A DNA stretch of 51,552 nt from JBFLYC01 sp040756735. Lineage in GTDB: Bacteria > Bacillota > DSM-16504 > Desulfitibacterales > Desulfitibacteraceae. Below, piece by piece: positions 50,191 to 51,552 of this stretch; positions within the stretch are counted from its first letter, which is position 1, and each line of letters opens with the position of its first letter. Below the pieces are notes generated by a model. That model was not told where the DNA came from. It searched no databases and saw only the letters and a list, made by a program, of their open reading frames with translations. Position numbers and translations under genes: made by a program. Where the stretch lies: positions 1 through 51,552 of the forward strand of contig JBFLYC010000029.1 in assembly GCA_040756735.1 (NCBI GenBank). Reading direction: 5' to 3'.

Positions 50191-51102
50191 ATGAACCTTA
50201 CTCAGCTTGAAACATTTTGTACTGTAGCCAAAGTAAATAGCTTTTCTAAGGCAGCAAAGCTTTTGCATCTTTCACAACCTACCATCAGCAGTCATATCCA
50301 ATCTTTAGAAACTCATTACAATATTTTACTTTTCAACAGAAGCAACCAAGGTGTTAACCTGACAGAAGCAGGAAAAATAGTATATGATTATGCCACTAAG
50401 ATATTGCAAACCCATGATGATATGGAAAGACATTTAGCAACTATGGTGGAAGTAGAAAACCATTTGCTGACCATAGGGGCTAGTACTTGTATAGGAAACT
50501 ACCTGCTTCCATGCAGCATTTGGAGTTTTAACGAAACTTTCCCAAATTCCAAGATAAAGCTTGTCATCGCTAATAGCAAAGAAATCATCGAAAATGTGTT
50601 TGACAATACATTAGAGCTGGGATTAGTTGATGGGCCTATTTACAAAGAACCAACCGATGTGATCATAAAAGAAGTTGCTGAAGACGAAATGGTTATCATC
50701 GCTCCACCAAAGGAACCATGGATTGATATGGAAAGAATATCCATATATGAATTAATGAAGAAATCTTTCATCTTGAGGGAACATGGGTCAGGAGTTAGAC
50801 AAAATTTTAAATTGGTTTTAGAAAGACTGAATCTGAAACTTGATGACTTTTCTAACATTACTGAGATGGGTAGTTTTGATTCTATTAAATCAGCTGTGGA
50901 ATTGGGATTTGGTTTTTCAGTAGCTCCTACCAGAGCAGTTGAAAAAGAAGTGCGCAGAGGAGCACTTGTAGCACTTGAGTTGACTGAAACAAAAATGATA
51001 TATAAATGCAAAATGCTCTATAAAAAACAAAACCCTAAGAGCAAACTTGCAAAGCGTTTTATTCACTTCATAGCAACACCGCAGACAAGATCGTTTTGTT
51101 AA
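50191..51102 (+). CDS. LysR family transcriptional regulator (copy 2)
   Basis: The ATG at 50191 gives MNLTQLETFCTVAKV and 303 residues; the frame opens at 50173. The winged-helix domain has SFSKAAKLLHLSQPTISSHIQSLE. The effector domain has LREHGSGVRQNF and EMGSFDSIKSAVELGFGFSVAP. These motifs closely parallel those of LysR copy 1 (LRESGSGTRQ, ELGSTQSIKEGVEAGLGVSI), so the two are paralogues. It is divergent from resB and the dsr membrane-complex genes, the classical position for a LysR regulator of the neighbouring operon. A small Cys-containing gene follows. Confidence 0.93.
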   Translation: MNLTQLETFCTVAKVNSFSKAAKLLHLSQPTISSHIQSLETHYNILLFNRSNQGVNLTEAGKIVYDYATKILQTHDDMERHLATMVEVENHLLTIGASTCIGNYLLPCSIWSFNETFPNSKIKLVIANSKEIIENVFDNTLELGLVDGPIYKEPTDVIIKEVAEDEMVIIAPPKEPWIDMERISIYELMKKSFILREHGSGVRQNFKLVLERLNLKLDDFSNITEMGSFDSIKSAVELGFGFSVAPTRAVEKEVRRGALVALELTETKMIYKCKMLYKKQNPKSKLAKRFIHFIATPQTRSFC

Positions 51103-51120
51103 AAGACGAGGAGGTCAAAG

Positions 51121-51420
51121 ATGCCCAATTCGGATAAAAAAGGTATCCTATTTAAAAATGCGCATGAAGCTGAAAGATTCTTAAAAGATGTGTTAAATTC
51201 CTTGAATATTTCAATAATGGATTTGGGTTCTGTTTATGGCAAACCAGATAACATCGGTTTGCAAATAAAAGAGAATCAAAGGCCAATACCTTTGAGATTT
51301 TTTACTACTATCTGTATTCACACTGAGTTAAACCCACAAGATTATGACTATATAATAATAACAGAAGATAATGACCAGTGTTATGTCTGTAAAACTAAAA
51401 AATGTCGACCTGTGCAATAG
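51121..51420 (+). CDS. hypothetical 99-residue protein with a cysteine-rich end
   Basis: No family is recognised. A strong GGAGG precedes the ATG by six bases, and the gene follows LysR copy 2 by 18 bases, so it is probably co-transcribed. The N-terminal half is helical (HEAERFLKDVLNSLNISIM). The second half is beta-like, with an isolated Cys in TTICIHTELN and a C-terminal CYVCKTKKC that could bind metal or act as a thiol pair. No signal or membrane segment. It might be a cytoplasmic partner of the regulator or of the next gene. Confidence 0.75.
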   Translation: MPNSDKKGILFKNAHEAERFLKDVLNSLNISIMDLGSVYGKPDNIGLQIKENQRPIPLRFFTTICIHTELNPQDYDYIIITEDNDQCYVCKTKKCRPVQ

Positions 51421-51519
51421 GATAAGCTTCGATAGCTAACCTATAATTCTGCAGACACAATAAATTTTGCTGGACATTCACCGTCCCATCTGTTATGGTA
51501 AACGGGGAGGTGGATAAAT

Positions 51520-51552
51520 ATGGGTAAAGTAAATATCCGCATTAATATTGAC
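51520..51552 (+). CDS. 5' end of a further gene (partial)
   Basis: GGGGAGG followed nine bases later by ATG opens a frame MGKVNIRINID that runs off the window edge. Eleven residues do not identify a product; the pattern would fit the start of a [2Fe-2S] ferredoxin-like N-terminal domain of redox subunits, but this is only a guess. It is co-directional with the LysR and 99-residue genes. Confidence 0.5.
   Translation, partial: MGKVNIRINID

Noticed and set aside
1..51552. tRNA or rRNA genes, CRISPR arrays, complete insertion sequences, prophage genes
   Set aside because: None was recognised on reading either strand; the only sign of a mobile element is the unidentified sequence at the left edge.

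Overview
The window is A+T-rich DNA from an anaerobic, flagellated Gram-positive bacterium of the class Clostridia, most like the Peptococcaceae (Desulfotomaculum, Desulfitobacterium and Desulfitibacter type). The grounds are the Firmicutes-style flagellar gene order, FliW/CsrA, strong GGAGG ribosome sites, frequent TTG/GTG starts, and a dissimilatory sulfite reductase system with DsrD and DsrKJOPM. No sat, apr or qmo genes are present, so sulfite respiration is supported but sulfate respiration cannot be judged from this window.

Positions 1-30900 hold a nearly complete flagellar and chemotaxis region, almost all on the minus strand. Read in the direction of transcription: cheW-cheA-cheB; then flgM-flgN-flgK-flgL-fliW-csrA-flaG-fliD-(FliT-like)-(FlaG-like); then flagellin; then a hypothetical gene and fliS; then the long operon flgB-flgC-fliE-F-G-H-I-J-K-flgD-(TIGR02530-type)-flgE-flbD-motA-motB-fliL-fliN-fliO-P-Q-R-flhB-flhA. 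A plus-strand glutaredoxin gene sits between the flagellin and fliS blocks. Three sigma-28 type promoters are visible, before flagellin, before flgM and before the fliS pair. A c-di-GMP-I riboswitch followed by an intrinsic terminator precedes flgB and should shut off the long operon when c-di-GMP is high. The flagellin leader carries two CsrA-type GGA sites. fliM is absent from its usual place, and flhA loses its cytoplasmic half to unidentified DNA at the left edge.

Positions 31000-36400 hold a D,D-carboxypeptidase, a FapA/DUF342 protein, a formate/nitrite-family channel and a LysR regulator.

Positions 36400-49700 hold the sulfite-reduction block, again on the minus strand. The catalytic operon is dsrA-dsrB-dsrD-(61-aa unknown)-ferredoxin-dsrC, ending in a strong terminator, followed by a separately promoted cbiA/dsrN siroheme-amidase candidate. 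Upstream lies the membrane complex in the order (RsbRD-like)-dsrK-J-O-P-M, preceded by resB and ccsA/resC, which provide the c-type haem attachment needed by the tri-haem DsrJ. In the accepted model DsrAB makes a trisulfide on DsrC, and DsrMKJOP reduces it with quinol electrons.

A second LysR regulator, a small Cys-bearing protein and the first codons of another gene read rightward at the end. The two paralogous LysR genes bracket the dsr block, and its upstream regions share short repeated motifs that may be operators.
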